From the NCBI RefSeq assembly GCF_000025545.1, contig NC_013889.1:310001-374000 (forward strand): a DNA stretch of 64,000 nt, given 5' to 3'. This stretch comes from Thioalkalivibrio sp. K90mix (GTDB lineage: Bacteria > Pseudomonadota > Gammaproteobacteria > Ectothiorhodospirales > Ectothiorhodospiraceae). Of the stretch, positions 53,114 through 60,718 are shown piece by piece (position 1 is the stretch's first letter; each line of letters starts with the position of its first letter). A program made the position numbers and the translations under genes. A model generated the notes under the pieces. The model was not told the origin of the DNA, did no database searches, and saw only the letters and a program-made list of their open reading frames with translations.

Positions 53114-53763
53114 TGTTGTCTGGATCCCCAGAGTCCCGTGCGCCCTCGTGGGCGGGAGTGACCCGCTGGGTGTCGGGTGTCGTCGTGGCGCTGGTGCTGA
53201 TCGGTTGTACGGCCCCAATGCCCCGTACTGAAGATCCCGCTGCACGGCAGGCCTTCGACGAGCGCGCCGAAGTCGTGAAAGCCTTTGACGAGTGGCGCCT
53301 GGCGGCCCGTCTGGGGCTCTCCACCGAGACGGAGTACTGGTCCGCGCAGCTGAACTGGCGCGTGCAGCAGGAGCGCCATGTCCTCGACCTGTCCGGCCCG
53401 ATGGGGCGCGGGGGTGGCCGCCTGACGCTGGCCCCGGATCAACCCGCGGTGCTGGTGACACGGGCCGGCGAGCAGTATCAGGCCGAGGACCCGGATGCCC
53501 TGGTCGCCTACCTGACGAACGAGTCGATACCGGTGTCCGGCATGCGCTACTGGGTGCGAGGTCTGCTCGCGCCGGGCGCCGATTACGATCTCGAGACGGA
53601 CGAGGACGGCTTGCCCCGGCGCATCGAGCAGTCCGGCTGGGTGATCGAGTTCGGCGAGTTCGATGAGGTTGACGGCATGGCGCTGCCGGTGCGCATGGAC
53701 CTCGAGCGCGAGGGCGTGGAACTGCGCGTGCGAATCGCCAACTGGCACATGGCGACGCGATGA
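53113..53763 (+). CDS. lolB: Outer-membrane lipoprotein LolB
   Basis: 216-residue lipoprotein acceptor that takes lipoproteins from LolA and inserts them in the outer membrane. It has a signal peptide with lipobox LIGC (cysteine near residue 32), then the LolB core with WRLAARLGLSTETEYWSAQLNW and YWVRGLLAPGADYD. It is coupled to the TPR gene by TGATG and to ispE by ATGA. Length matches E. coli LolB (207). Confidence 0.93.
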   Translation: MLSGSPESRAPSWAGVTRWVSGVVVALVLIGCTAPMPRTEDPAARQAFDERAEVVKAFDEWRLAARLGLSTETEYWSAQLNWRVQQERHVLDLSGPMGRGGGRLTLAPDQPAVLVTRAGEQYQAEDPDALVAYLTNESIPVSGMRYWVRGLLAPGADYDLETDEDGLPRRIEQSGWVIEFGEFDEVDGMALPVRMDLEREGVELRVRIANWHMATR

Positions 53764-54650
53764 ACGGCGATTTCGATGTGGCCTTCCCTGCGCCGGCCAA
53801 GATCAACCGATTTCTGCATATCACGGGGCGCCGTCCCGATGGTTACCATGAGCTGCAGAGCGTGTTTCAGTTTGTCGGGCTGGCGGATTCGCTGCGTTTC
53901 GAACCGCTGGAGCGGGGGCGATTCGAAATGTCGACCGAGGGAGTCGACGGGGACAACAACCTGTGCCTCCGTGCCGCGCGGGCGCTGGCGGATGCCGCCG
54001 GTTCACCGTTTGGCGTGCGGGTGCACCTCGATAAATGCATCCCGATCGGGGGCGGCCTGGGTGGGGGCAGCTCCGATGCCGCGACCACGCTGGTGGCACT
54101 GAACCATCTGTTCGACCTCGGGCGGTCGGAGGATGAGCTGGCCGCGATCGGATTGGGACTGGGGGCCGATGTGCCGGTGTTTGTGCGCGGCCGGGCGGCC
54201 TGGGCCGAAGGCGTGGGGGATCGCCTGGTGCCGGTGGAGCCCGATCTGGCCTGGTTGCTGCTGCTGGACCCCGGGGTTTCGGTCGCCACCGGCCCCATCT
54301 TTGGCGCGGCGGAATTGACACGCGACTGTCCCGCCGAGACAATTTCGCCCGAAATCGATGCCGCGCGCTTTCGTAATGTCTTCGAGCCGCTGGTTCGCCG
54401 GCAGTACCCCGCCATTGGCGAGGCGCTGGACTGGATGGGCGGGCAAACGGAGCGCGCGCGGCTGAGCGGCACCGGGGGCTGTATATTCGGGATGTTCCCG
54501 AACAAGGCCGCCGCCCGCCAGGCGCAGGCCGCACAGCCCAGACCGTGGCGGAGCTGGGTGACGTCGCTGACGAATGTCTCGCCCCTGCGGCAGTGGCTCC
54601 CGGGCAGGGGCGCCGCCGAGGGTGCCGAACAACGAGTTATTGGGCCGTAG
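53760..54650 (+). CDS. ispE: 4-diphosphocytidyl-2-C-methyl-D-erythritol kinase
   Basis: 296-residue GHMP kinase of the MEP isoprenoid pathway. It has PAPAKINRFLHITGRRPDGYH at the N-terminus (PAPAKINRFL then HITGRRPDGYH), the ATP-binding PIGGGLGGGSSDAA near residue 96 and the third GHMP motif LSGTGGCIFGMF near 238. Homologues end shortly after the SPL motif; here the frame continues about 16 residues (WLPGRGAAEG...) and stops at a TAG at 54648-54650 inside the first tRNA-Gln-like copy. The C-terminal tail is therefore probably altered by the tRNA-repeat duplication. It is coupled to lolB by ATGA. Confidence 0.95.
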   Translation: MNGDFDVAFPAPAKINRFLHITGRRPDGYHELQSVFQFVGLADSLRFEPLERGRFEMSTEGVDGDNNLCLRAARALADAAGSPFGVRVHLDKCIPIGGGLGGGSSDAATTLVALNHLFDLGRSEDELAAIGLGLGADVPVFVRGRAAWAEGVGDRLVPVEPDLAWLLLLDPGVSVATGPIFGAAELTRDCPAETISPEIDAARFRNVFEPLVRRQYPAIGEALDWMGGQTERARLSGTGGCIFGMFPNKAAARQAQAAQPRPWRSWVTSLTNVSPLRQWLPGRGAAEGAEQRVIGP

Positions 54651-54778
54651 CCAAGCGGTAAGGCAACGGGTTTTGATCCCGTCATGCGCAGGTTCGACCC
54701 GAGCGGCGCAGCCGCGAGAGCACGCCACCGCAGGTGGCGCCCGAAGGGTGGCGCGCAGCGCCATCATCCCGCCGGCCC
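54641..54778 (+). pseudogene. tRNA-Gln copy 1, T loop interrupted
   Basis: Acceptor, D and anticodon arms (anticodon TTG) are identical to the intact tRNA. After GGTTCGA the T loop carries a 68-base insert (54698-54765), then ATCCCGCCGGCCC completes the T and acceptor stems, with one A-C mismatch in the T stem and no CCA. Insert hairpins: GCGGC-GCA-GCCGC, CGCCACC-GCA-GGTGGCG, TGGCGC-GCA-GCGCCA. Its seventh to tenth bases contain the ispE stop codon. Confidence 0.85.
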
Positions 54779-54855
54779 GGATCGGCGGCAGCCGATCCGC
54801 CATGGGTTCCGGAAGCGGGACCCGGGCAGGGTCGGGGCAGGCAACAACGAGCAAT

Positions 54856-54993
54856 TGGGCCGTAGCCAAGCGGTAAGGCAACGGGTTTTGATCCCGTCAT
54901 GCGCAGGTTCGACCCGAGCGGCGCAGCCGCGAGAGCACGCCACCGCAGGTGGCGCCCGAAGGGTGGCGCGCAGCGCCATCATCCTGTCGGCCC
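54856..54993 (+). pseudogene. tRNA-Gln copy 2, T loop interrupted
   Basis: Same as copy 1, with a 68-base insert at 54913-54980 and 3' half ATCCTGTCGGCCC. The T stem is fully paired if one G-U is allowed. No CCA follows; the last acceptor pair would be U-G. Confidence 0.85.
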
Positions 54994-55070
54994 GGATCGG
55001 CGGCAGCCGATCCGCCATGGGTTCCGGAAGCGGGACCCGGGCAGGGTCGAGGCAGGCAACAACGAGCAAT

Positions 55071-55209
55071 TGGGCCGTAGCCAAGCGGTAAGGCAACGGG
55101 TTTTGATCCCGTCATGCGCAGGTTCGACGCGAGCGGCGCAGCCGCGACCGACCGTCGCCGCAGGTGACGGCCCGAAGGGTGGCGCGTAGCGCCATCATCC
55201 TGCCGGCCC
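55071..55209 (+). pseudogene. tRNA-Gln copy 3, T loop interrupted
   Basis: The insert is 69 bases (55128-55196) and more diverged. The middle hairpin is CCGTCGCC-GCA-GGTGACGG, in which a C-G pair of copies 1 and 2 has become T-A by changes on both sides. The T stem (GCAGG/CCTGC) is perfect. No CCA follows the acceptor stem. Confidence 0.85.
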
Positions 55210-55286
55210 GGATCGGCGGCAGCCGATCCGCCATCGGTTCCGGAAGCGGGACCCGGGCAGGGTCGAGGCAGGCAACAACGAGTAAT

Positions 55287-55361
55287 TGGGCCGTAGCCAA
55301 GCGGTAAGGCAACGGGTTTTGATCCCGTCATGCGCAGGTTCGAATCCTGCCGGCCCAGCCA
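55287..55361 (+). tRNA. glnX: tRNA-Gln (anticodon TTG), intact
   Basis: A 75-base gene including encoded CCA. Acceptor stem TGGGCCG/CGGCCCA, D arm GCC...GGC, anticodon stem ACGGG/CCCGT with loop TTTTGAT (anticodon TTG), T arm GCAGG-TTCGAAT-CCTGC. It is the only complete copy of four. The position between ispE and prs is conserved in gammaproteobacteria. The symbol is by analogy only. Confidence 0.96.
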
Positions 55362-55372
55362 TACAACGAAAC

Positions 55373-55411
55373 CCGCGGCGCTCGGCGCCGCGGCACCGGC
55401 CAAAGGGCCGG
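55373..55411 (+). terminator. Two strong hairpins behind tRNA-Gln
   Basis: CCGCGGCGC-TCG-GCGCCGCGG is followed two bases later by CCGGCC-AAAG-GGCCGG. The second continues into GCAGGAT, an inverted copy of the tRNA 3' half (ATCCTGC). No T-run is present. They may stop or pause transcription after the tRNA, or be part of the repeat structure. Confidence 0.4.
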
Positions 55412-55425
55412 CAGGATGAGAACCG

Positions 55426-55521
55426 GGTTCGACTCGAGCGGCGCAGCCGCGAGAGAGCGCCACTGCAGGCGGCGGCCCGAAGGGCGGCGCGAAGCGCCGT
55501 AATCCTGCCAGCCCAGCCATA
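55426..55521 (+). pseudogene. Downstream tRNA-Gln 3' remnant with T-loop insert
   Basis: It starts at GGTTCGA, carries a 69-base insert (55433-55501) of the same family and ends with ATCCTGCC-AGCCCAGCCA. The 5' half of the tRNA is missing. The last hairpin is CGGCGC-GAA-GCGCCG, where the closing T-A of the other copies has become C-G on both sides. It shows that the insert once sat in a tRNA with an encoded CCA. Confidence 0.75.
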
Positions 55522-55530
55522 CACTACAAG

Positions 55531-55548
55531 CCCCGACGCCAAGCCGGG
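55531..55548 (+). terminator. Small hairpin before prs
   Basis: CCCCG-ACGCCAAG-CCGGGG forms a 5-bp stem with one unpaired base and no T-run, 62 bases before the prs start. A weak terminator or leader hairpin. Confidence 0.3.
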
Positions 55549-55610
55549 GTCCATTGTTGGAGTCAGGCGGCTTGGCCGCCCGTTCCGCACCACCCAGACC
55601 GGAAAAAACC

Positions 55611-56567
55611 GTGGTCGACAAGAGCCGAATGATGGTCTTCGCGGGGAACGCGAACCCCCGCCTGGCGCAGAGCGTCGCCGAGCACCTGGGCCTGCCGATG
55701 GGCAAGGCGATTGTGGGGCGCTTCAGCGATGGAGAGGTGCAGGTCGAAATCCTGGAGAACGTTCGCGGGCGCGACGTTTTTCTGATCCAGCCGACCGGGC
55801 AACCGACCAACGAGAACATCATGGAGCTGGTCATCATGGTGGACGCGCTGCGGCGCGCCTCGGCTGGCCGTATTACCACCGTGATCCCGTATTTCGGCTA
55901 TGCCCGCCAGGACCGCCGGGTGCGCTCGGCGCGGGTGCCGATCTCGGCCAAGGTGGTCGCGAACATGATCGAGGCGGTGGGTGCCGATCGCGTGCTGACC
56001 ATCGATGTGCATGCGGATCAGGTGCAGGGCTTCTTCAACGTCCCGGTGGACAACATCTATGCCTCGCCGGTGCTGCTGGGCGACGTCTGGCGGCACGTCT
56101 CCGGCAATCTGACCGTGGTTTCGCCGGACGTCGGCGGTGTCGTGCGCGCGCGCGCGATCGCCAAGCGCCTGGACGATGCCGATCTGGCGATCATCGACAA
56201 GCGCCGTCCGCGTGCGAACGAGTCCGAGGTGATGCATATCATCGGTGATGTGCGCGACAAGTCCTGCATCATCATCGACGACCTGGTGGATACTGCCGGC
56301 ACGCTGTGTCAGGCGGCCAAGGCCCTGAAGGCGCACGGTGCAGCGTCGGTGAGCGCCTATGCCACGCACCCCGTGCTTTCTGGTGCGGCAATTGATAACA
56401 TTAACGGTTCGGCGCTGGACGAGCTGGTGGTGACTGATACCCTGGCCCTGCAGCCGAATGCCCAGGCCTGTGCGAAGATCCGGCAGCTGTCAGTGGCGGA
56501 GATGCTGGCCGAGACCATTCGCCGGATCAACCGCGAGGAGTCGGTCAGTTCGCTGTTTGTAGATTGA
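55611..56567 (+). CDS. prs: Ribose-phosphate pyrophosphokinase
   Basis: 318-residue PRPP synthetase that supplies PRPP to nucleotide, histidine and tryptophan synthesis. It has [12 protein letters not shown] at the N-terminus, [10 protein letters not shown], the ATP loop [10 protein letters not shown], the [15 protein letters not shown] signature, and the PRPP-binding [15 protein letters not shown]. The GTG at 55611 gives a length near the E. coli 315 residues and has GGA 8 bases upstream; the ATG at 55629 is an alternative. The nearest upstream features are the tRNA-Gln array and hairpins. Confidence 0.96.
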   Translation: MVDKSRMMVFAGNANPRLAQSVAEHLGLPMGKAIVGRFSDGEVQVEILENVRGRDVFLIQPTGQPTNENIMELVIMVDALRRASAGRITTVIPYFGYARQDRRVRSARVPISAKVVANMIEAVGADRVLTIDVHADQVQGFFNVPVDNIYASPVLLGDVWRHVSGNLTVVSPDVGGVVRARAIAKRLDDADLAIIDKRRPRANESEVMHIIGDVRDKSCIIIDDLVDTAGTLCQAAKALKAHGAASVSAYATHPVLSGAAIDNINGSALDELVVTDTLALQPNAQACAKIRQLSVAEMLAETIRRINREESVSSLFVD

Positions 56568-56640
56568 CGCGTTGTGGGCTGACGCCCTGGGCGCAAGGCG
56601 ATACTGGCGCCACGATTTCGGGGGATTGTCCCCCAACCTC

Positions 56641-56668
56641 ACGCCTCATCTGGTCGCGGATGAGGCGT
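56641..56668 (+). promoter_or_regulatory. Perfect 10-bp hairpin in the rplY leader
   Basis: ACGCCTCATC-TGGTCGCG-GATGAGGCGT, 21 bases before the rplY start and close to its Shine-Dalgarno (TTGGAG). It could be a prs terminator without a T-run or a translational control structure for L25. Confidence 0.5.
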
Positions 56669-56689
56669 GTTCATTTGGAGAAAGCAACG

Positions 56690-57376
56690 ATGAGCATGAG
56701 TTTTACCATTGAAGCCGAAAAGCGGGACGAGCAGGGATCGAGTGCGAGCCGCCGCCTGCGTCGCGCCGGCAAGCTGCCCGCCATCCTGTACGGTGGCGAG
56801 AATGACGCGCAGCCGATCACCCTCGACCACAACGCGATGGTGCACAACCTGAAGCATGATGCGTTCTACTCGCACATCCTGACGGTCAAGCTGGATGGCA
56901 AGAGCGAGAAGGCGATCCTGCGCGACGTGCAGCGTCACCCGTTCAAGCCGACCATCTATCACGTTGACCTGCTGCGTGTGTCCGCGAACCAGCCGATCCG
57001 CGTGCATGTGCCGCTGCACTTCCACAACGAGGAAGAGTGCAAGGGCGTGAAGCTGGGTGGTGGCATGGTCAGCCGTATGCTGAACGACATCGAAGTCGAG
57101 TGCCTGCCGGGCGACCTGCCCGAGTCCATCGACATCGATGTGGCCGAGATGGACGTCGGTGACACCATCCACATCTCCGAGCTGAAACTGCCGAAGGGTG
57201 TGGAGAGCGTGGCCCTGATGCATGGCGATGACTACGACTACGCCGTGGTCAGTGTCCTGCTCCCGCGTGCCGCGAAGGCCGAAGAGGAAGACGGCGAGGA
57301 AGTCGAAGCCGCCGAGGCCGAGGGTGGCGAAGAGGCAGCCTCCGGCGACGAAGGCGAGTCCGAGGACAAGGAATAA
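56690..57376 (+). CDS. rplY: 50S ribosomal protein L25 (long, CTC type)
   Basis: 228-residue L25/general stress protein CTC that binds 5S rRNA. Residues about 1-95 are the L25 domain ([27 protein letters not shown]), residues 100-195 the C-terminal TL5-type domain ([20 protein letters not shown]), and the last ~30 residues are almost entirely Glu, Asp, Ala and Gly, an acidic tail that is common in halophilic or haloalkaliphilic bacteria. The ATG at 56690 follows TTGGAG with an 8-base spacer; a second ATG two codons later is possible. It lies between prs and pth as in Pseudomonas. Confidence 0.96.
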   Translation: MSMSFTIEAEKRDEQGSSASRRLRRAGKLPAILYGGENDAQPITLDHNAMVHNLKHDAFYSHILTVKLDGKSEKAILRDVQRHPFKPTIYHVDLLRVSANQPIRVHVPLHFHNEEECKGVKLGGGMVSRMLNDIEVECLPGDLPESIDIDVAEMDVGDTIHISELKLPKGVESVALMHGDDYDYAVVSVLLPRAAKAEEEDGEEVEAAEAEGGEEAASGDEGESEDKE

Positions 57377-57408
57377 GCCTCACGGCCATTCCTGAGCCCT
57401 TCTGACCC

Positions 57409-58020
57409 ATGGCGATTCGCCTGATCGTCGGGCTGGGCAATCCGGGCCCGCGTTATGCCGAGACCCGGCATAACGCGGGCTTCTGGTTTGTGGATGCCCT
57501 GGCTCGGCGCTATTCCACCGAGTTCCGTAGCGAGAGCCGCTTCGATGGCGAAGGGGCGCGGCTGACCCTGCCCGAGGGCGACTGCTGGCTGCTCAAGCCC
57601 ATGAGCTTCATGAACAAGAGTGGTCTCCCGGTGCGCAAGTGCGCGGATTTCTATCGTATTGCGCCGGAAGAGATTCTCGTGGTGCATGACGAGCTCGACC
57701 TGGACCCCGGTGTCGCGCGCCTGAAGATGGGCGGCGGGCATGGCGGTCACAATGGTCTGCGCGACCTGCATCGCCATATGGGCGGGCCAAACTATGCGCG
57801 TCTGCGTCTGGGTATCGGTCACCCCGGGCACCGCGACGACGTCGTCCCGTTCGTGCTGGACCGTCCCGGTCGGGACGATGCGCGTGCGATCGAGGATGCC
57901 ATCGATGCCGCGCTGGACCAGGTGCCGGCGCTGATTGCCGGGCGCTGGGACGAGGCTGTACGCAATCTGCATGGCGGCGGGTCGAAGGCGGCCCACGCAA
58001 CATCCGAGGAAACCCGATGA
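57409..58020 (+). CDS. pth: Peptidyl-tRNA hydrolase
   Basis: 203-residue enzyme that recycles peptidyl-tRNA released by drop-off. It begins [26 protein letters not shown] (as two conserved blocks, [20 protein letters not shown] and GFWFVD) with the catalytic histidine in RHNAG, then [20 protein letters not shown] with the catalytic aspartate, and [12 protein letters not shown]. Its stop overlaps the ychF start (ATGA). Confidence 0.97.
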   Translation: MAIRLIVGLGNPGPRYAETRHNAGFWFVDALARRYSTEFRSESRFDGEGARLTLPEGDCWLLKPMSFMNKSGLPVRKCADFYRIAPEEILVVHDELDLDPGVARLKMGGGHGGHNGLRDLHRHMGGPNYARLRLGIGHPGHRDDVVPFVLDRPGRDDARAIEDAIDAALDQVPALIAGRWDEAVRNLHGGGSKAAHATSEETR

Positions 58021-59111
58021 GCCTGAAGTGCGGGATCGTCGGCCTGCCGAATGTCGGCAAGTCGACCCTGTTCAATGCCCTGACCCGCGCAGAGATCGCC
58101 GCGGAGAACTACCCGTTCTGCACCATCGACCCGAACGTGGGAGTGGTGGAGGTGCCGGATCCGCGCCTGGCGCGACTCACCGAGATCGTGAAGCCCGAGC
58201 GTACGCTGGCCACGACGGTGGAGTTCGTCGACATCGCCGGTCTGGTGGCCGGTGCCGCGCAGGGCGAGGGGCTGGGTAACCAGTTCCTGGCCCATATCCG
58301 CGAGACGGATGCGATCGCCCAGGTGGTGCGCTGTTTCGAGGACGACGACATCGTGCATGTGGCCGGCAAGGTCGATCCGCTGGCCGATATCGAGACCATC
58401 AGCACCGAGTTGATGCTGGCGGACCTCGAAACCGCCAACAAGGCGCTGACCCGCCTGGCGCGCGCGGCGAAGTCGCAGGACAAGACGGCCATCGCGCAGC
58501 TGAAGGCAGCCGAGAAGGTCGCGGCCGGCCTGGATCAGGGGGTCCCGGCGCGGGCCCAGGATCTGGACGAGGACGAGCGGCGCCTGCTCTATGATCTGCA
58601 CCTGCTGACGATCAAGCCGTTAATGTATATCGCCAACGTCGACGAGGCTTCGCTGGCCGGCGGCAACGCGATGGTCGAGGCGGTGCAGGCCAAGGCGGCC
58701 GAGGAGGGCGCCGAGGTGGTCAGCGTCTGTGCAGCCATCGAGGCGGAGATCGCCGTGCTGGACCCAGAGGAACGGGTCGAATTCCTGGCCGATCTGGGGC
58801 TTGAGGAGCCAGGATTGGATCGGGTAATCCGTACCGCTTACCGGCTGCTGGACCTGCAGACCTTCTTTACCGCCGGCGAGAAAGAGGTCCGCGCCTGGAC
58901 CGTACGTCGGGGTTCCACCGCGCCGCAGGCCGCGGGCGTCATCCACACCGATTTCGAGCGCGGCTTCATCCGAGCCGAAGTGGTGGGCTATGACGACTTC
59001 GTCGCGAACAATGGCGAGCAGGGTGCGAAGGACGCCGGGAAATGGCGCCTGGAGGGTAAGGAATACCTAATGCACGAAGGTGACGTGGTACATTTCCGCT
59101 TCAATGTCTGA
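58017..59111 (+). CDS. ychF: Redox-regulated ATPase/GTPase YchF
   Basis: 364-residue Obg-family P-loop NTPase that binds ATP in preference to GTP and associates with ribosomes. It has G1 [15 protein letters not shown]3 [17 protein letters not shown], and the NxxE-type G4 variant, visible as ANVDEA, typical of YchF. The C-terminal TGS domain contains [15 protein letters not shown] and [13 protein letters not shown]. Coupled to pth by ATGA, as in most gammaproteobacteria. Confidence 0.97.
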   Translation: MSLKCGIVGLPNVGKSTLFNALTRAEIAAENYPFCTIDPNVGVVEVPDPRLARLTEIVKPERTLATTVEFVDIAGLVAGAAQGEGLGNQFLAHIRETDAIAQVVRCFEDDDIVHVAGKVDPLADIETISTELMLADLETANKALTRLARAAKSQDKTAIAQLKAAEKVAAGLDQGVPARAQDLDEDERRLLYDLHLLTIKPLMYIANVDEASLAGGNAMVEAVQAKAAEEGAEVVSVCAAIEAEIAVLDPEERVEFLADLGLEEPGLDRVIRTAYRLLDLQTFFTAGEKEVRAWTVRRGSTAPQAAGVIHTDFERGFIRAEVVGYDDFVANNGEQGAKDAGKWRLEGKEYLMHEGDVVHFRFNV

Positions 59112-59192
59112 GCATTACACTGCGAATTGATGATCGGGCGCGGTGCCGCTGGTGCCCGCCCTGTTTTGCACCGAATCTTTGGGAGTACTTCG

Positions 59193-59522
59193 ATGGACGT
59201 AATGGACCGCATCCGCCAGCAGGTGGAAGACAATCCGGTGGTGATCTTCATGAAGGGCACGCCGCAGTTCCCGATGTGCGGGTTCTCCAGCCGCGCGGTC
59301 GAAGCGCTCAAGCGCTGCGAGCAGGAGTTTGCCTACGTGAACGTGATCGCGGATCAGGAAGTCATGCAGAACCTGCCGCGCTTCGCCGACTGGCCGACTT
59401 TCCCGCAGGTCTATGTGGATGGCGAACTGATCGGTGGCTGCGACATCACCCTCGAGATGTTCGAAAGCGGCGAACTGAAAAAGGCGGTCGACGAGGCCCA
59501 CGCCAAGCGCGCCGCGAGTTAA
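59193..59522 (+). CDS. grxD: Monothiol glutaredoxin (Grx4 type)
   Basis: 109-residue CGFS glutaredoxin that carries a [2Fe-2S] cluster and helps in iron-sulfur trafficking. The active site is C29-G-F-S32 in FPMCGFS, with glutathione-binding WPTFPQVYVDGELIGGCD later. The ATG at 59193 is used because the family starts there; an in-frame start 22 codons upstream has non-conserved sequence. A perfect hairpin follows. Confidence 0.96.
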   Translation: MDVMDRIRQQVEDNPVVIFMKGTPQFPMCGFSSRAVEALKRCEQEFAYVNVIADQEVMQNLPRFADWPTFPQVYVDGELIGGCDITLEMFESGELKKAVDEAHAKRAAS

Positions 59523-59530
59523 AGCACGCG

Positions 59531-59557
59531 GTGTGGCAGCCCGAAGGGCTGCCACAC
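59531..59557 (+). terminator. Hairpin after grxD
   Basis: GTGTGGCAGCCC-GAA-GGGCTGCCACAC, a perfect 12-bp stem, eight bases after the grxD stop. The following sequence (ACCCTAAAACC) lacks a T-run, so it may depend on other factors or protect the mRNA end. Confidence 0.55.
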
Positions 59558-59566
59558 ACCCTAAAA

Positions 59567-59735
59567 CCGTCATCGCGAGGCCCCGCAAGGGGCCGTTGCG
59601 ACCCCCTGATGCAACCACCGGATCCCGCTGTCGTGCCAGCGTTGCGAGATTGCTTCGCCCCGTTCGGGATTCGCAATGACGGGGTTGGGGCTGTGTCATC
59701 GCGAGGTGCGCAGCGCCGTGGCGATCTTCAGGGAT
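59567..59735. repeat. GTCATCGCGAG-type dispersed palindromic repeat between grxD and rnt
   Basis: CCGTCATCGCGAGGCC (59567) and its inverted relative TTCGCAATGACGG (59670-59682) face each other, with GCAACC/GGTTGC-like and CCCCGCAAGGGG hairpins between them; a third partial copy, GTCATCGCGAGGTGCGCAGC, begins near 59696. This is the texture of the ATTGCGAG...CGCAATGAC intergenic repeats common in proteobacteria. Nothing coding is seen here. Confidence 0.6.
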
Positions 59736-59757
59736 GGTCGCGGGGCGAGTGTTTCCG

Positions 59758-60444
59758 TCAGCTCCCCGGCGGCAGCTCTTCCGGGTCGGGCAGGCGCAGG
59801 GCGTTCTGCGGCACTCCGACCCCGTCCTGCCAGCGGTTCGCGATCTGGCAGAAGATGTCCGCCGTCTTTTCCGCATCGAAGGCCGCGCTGTGGGCGGCCT
59901 CCGCATCCCATCCGAGCCCTGCGGCATCGGCCGCCCGTGCCAGGACCGTCTGGCCGAACGCCAATGCGGCCAGGGACACGGTGTCCAGGCTGGAAAATGG
60001 GTGGAACGGGTTGCGCTTGATCCCGCAGCGCTCGGCGGCGGTATGCACGAAGCCGAGATCGAAGTGGGCATTGTGCCCGACCAGGATCGCCCGCTTGCAG
60101 TGGTTGATCTTTACCTCCCGCCGGACCTCGCTGAACAGCCGGCCCATGGCCTGATCTTCGGGGTAGGCCGCGCGCAGCGGGTGGTAGGGGTCGATCCCGT
60201 TCACCTCCAGCGACTTCGGATCCATCTCCGACCCTTCATAGGGACGCACATGCAGGCTGACGGTGCGGTCGCGCACCAGGTGGTCGTTTTCGTCGCGGCG
60301 CAGGAATACGGCCGCCACCTGCAACAGGGCGTGGCGGCGGCAATCGAAGCCCCCGGTCTCGACATCCACGACGACGGGCAGAAAGCCGCGAAATCGGTTT
60401 GCCATGGGGCGGTGCTGCGGGTCCAGCTGGACGGGTTCGGCCAT
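59758..60444 (-). CDS. rnt: Ribonuclease T
   Basis: 228-residue DEDDh 3'-5' exonuclease that trims tRNA 3' ends and other stable RNAs. It has [12 protein letters not shown] (first D and E), [11 protein letters not shown] (D), and [16 protein letters not shown] with the H and last D of the DEDDh set. The ATG at 60444 gives the expected short lead ([20 protein letters not shown]); the ATG at 60405 is an alternative. It is divergent from aceE. Confidence 0.95.
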   Translation of the reverse strand: MAEPVQLDPQHRPMANRFRGFLPVVVDVETGGFDCRRHALLQVAAVFLRRDENDHLVRDRTVSLHVRPYEGSEMDPKSLEVNGIDPYHPLRAAYPEDQAMGRLFSEVRREVKINHCKRAILVGHNAHFDLGFVHTAAERCGIKRNPFHPFSSLDTVSLAALAFGQTVLARAADAAGLGWDAEAAHSAAFDAEKTADIFCQIANRWQDGVGVPQNALRLPDPEELPPGS

Positions 60445-60576
60445 CGGTGTACTCGGTCCTGAATGGGGGCGGCGGGCGGTATTCGCGGGTGTTGGCGGCA
60501 CAAGGGCGGGCTTTCTTGATGTTTGCGGCTTTTACCGCAGATTTCCCCGAAGATCGGCGCCATAGGCGGCTTTCGC

Positions 60577-60606
60577 TTGACCTGTTGGCGGCACAGTCGG
60601 GATACT
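60577..60606 (+). promoter_or_regulatory. Predicted sigma-70 promoter for aceEF
   Basis: TTGACC, 18 bases, GATACT, about 112 bases before the aceE start. No PdhR-like operator was recognised in the 274-base divergent gap. Confidence 0.4.
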
Positions 60607-60718
60607 TGCGCCTTTTATGCCCGCCCAACACCGGCGCATGGTAGCAAATGCCCGCCCGCCCGGTGGCCTGGAGCCGTGATGGCATCCTGATTCCCAACCC
60701 GTTTTCAGGGGTAGACGC

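Larger units (their letters stand above)
54589..55521 (+). repeat. Tandem array of T-loop-interrupted tRNA-Gln units plus one intact tRNA-Gln
   Basis: Units start at 54641, 54856 and 55071 (215, 215 and 216 bases) and lead into an intact tRNA at 55287. Each unit has a tRNA-Gln whose T loop contains 68-69 extra bases folding into three hairpins with GCA (or GTA) loops, then a spacer with two more hairpins (GGATCGGC-GGCA-GCCGATCC and GGGTTCC-GGAAGC-GGGACCC) and a CCCGGGCAGGG...AACAACGAG piece. A diverged copy of this last piece lies in the end of ispE (54603-54640), so the duplication took in the ispE end. A further insert with a tRNA 3' half follows the intact gene at 55426-55521. Confidence 0.88.

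Noticed and set aside
51356-53824. 822-codon minus-strand frame over the TPR gene and lolB
   Set aside because: Shadow of the TPR lipoprotein and lolB, which have lipoboxes, repeats and coupled starts. The antisense product is low-complexity Arg/Ala/Pro.
54698-54765. Group I or other self-splicing intron in tRNA-Gln
   Set aside because: The insert is only 68 bases, in the T loop and not the anticodon loop, and lacks any catalytic-core motif. Splicing cannot be excluded experimentally, but nothing supports it.
54641-55361. CRISPR array
   Set aside because: The 215-base period, tRNA-derived repeats and near-identical spacers do not fit a CRISPR array, and no cas gene is in the window.
54682-55593. 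Several minus-strand frames with GIKTRCLTAWLRP-type peptides
   Set aside because: These are antisense translations of the tRNA-Gln copies, a well-known kind of false protein.
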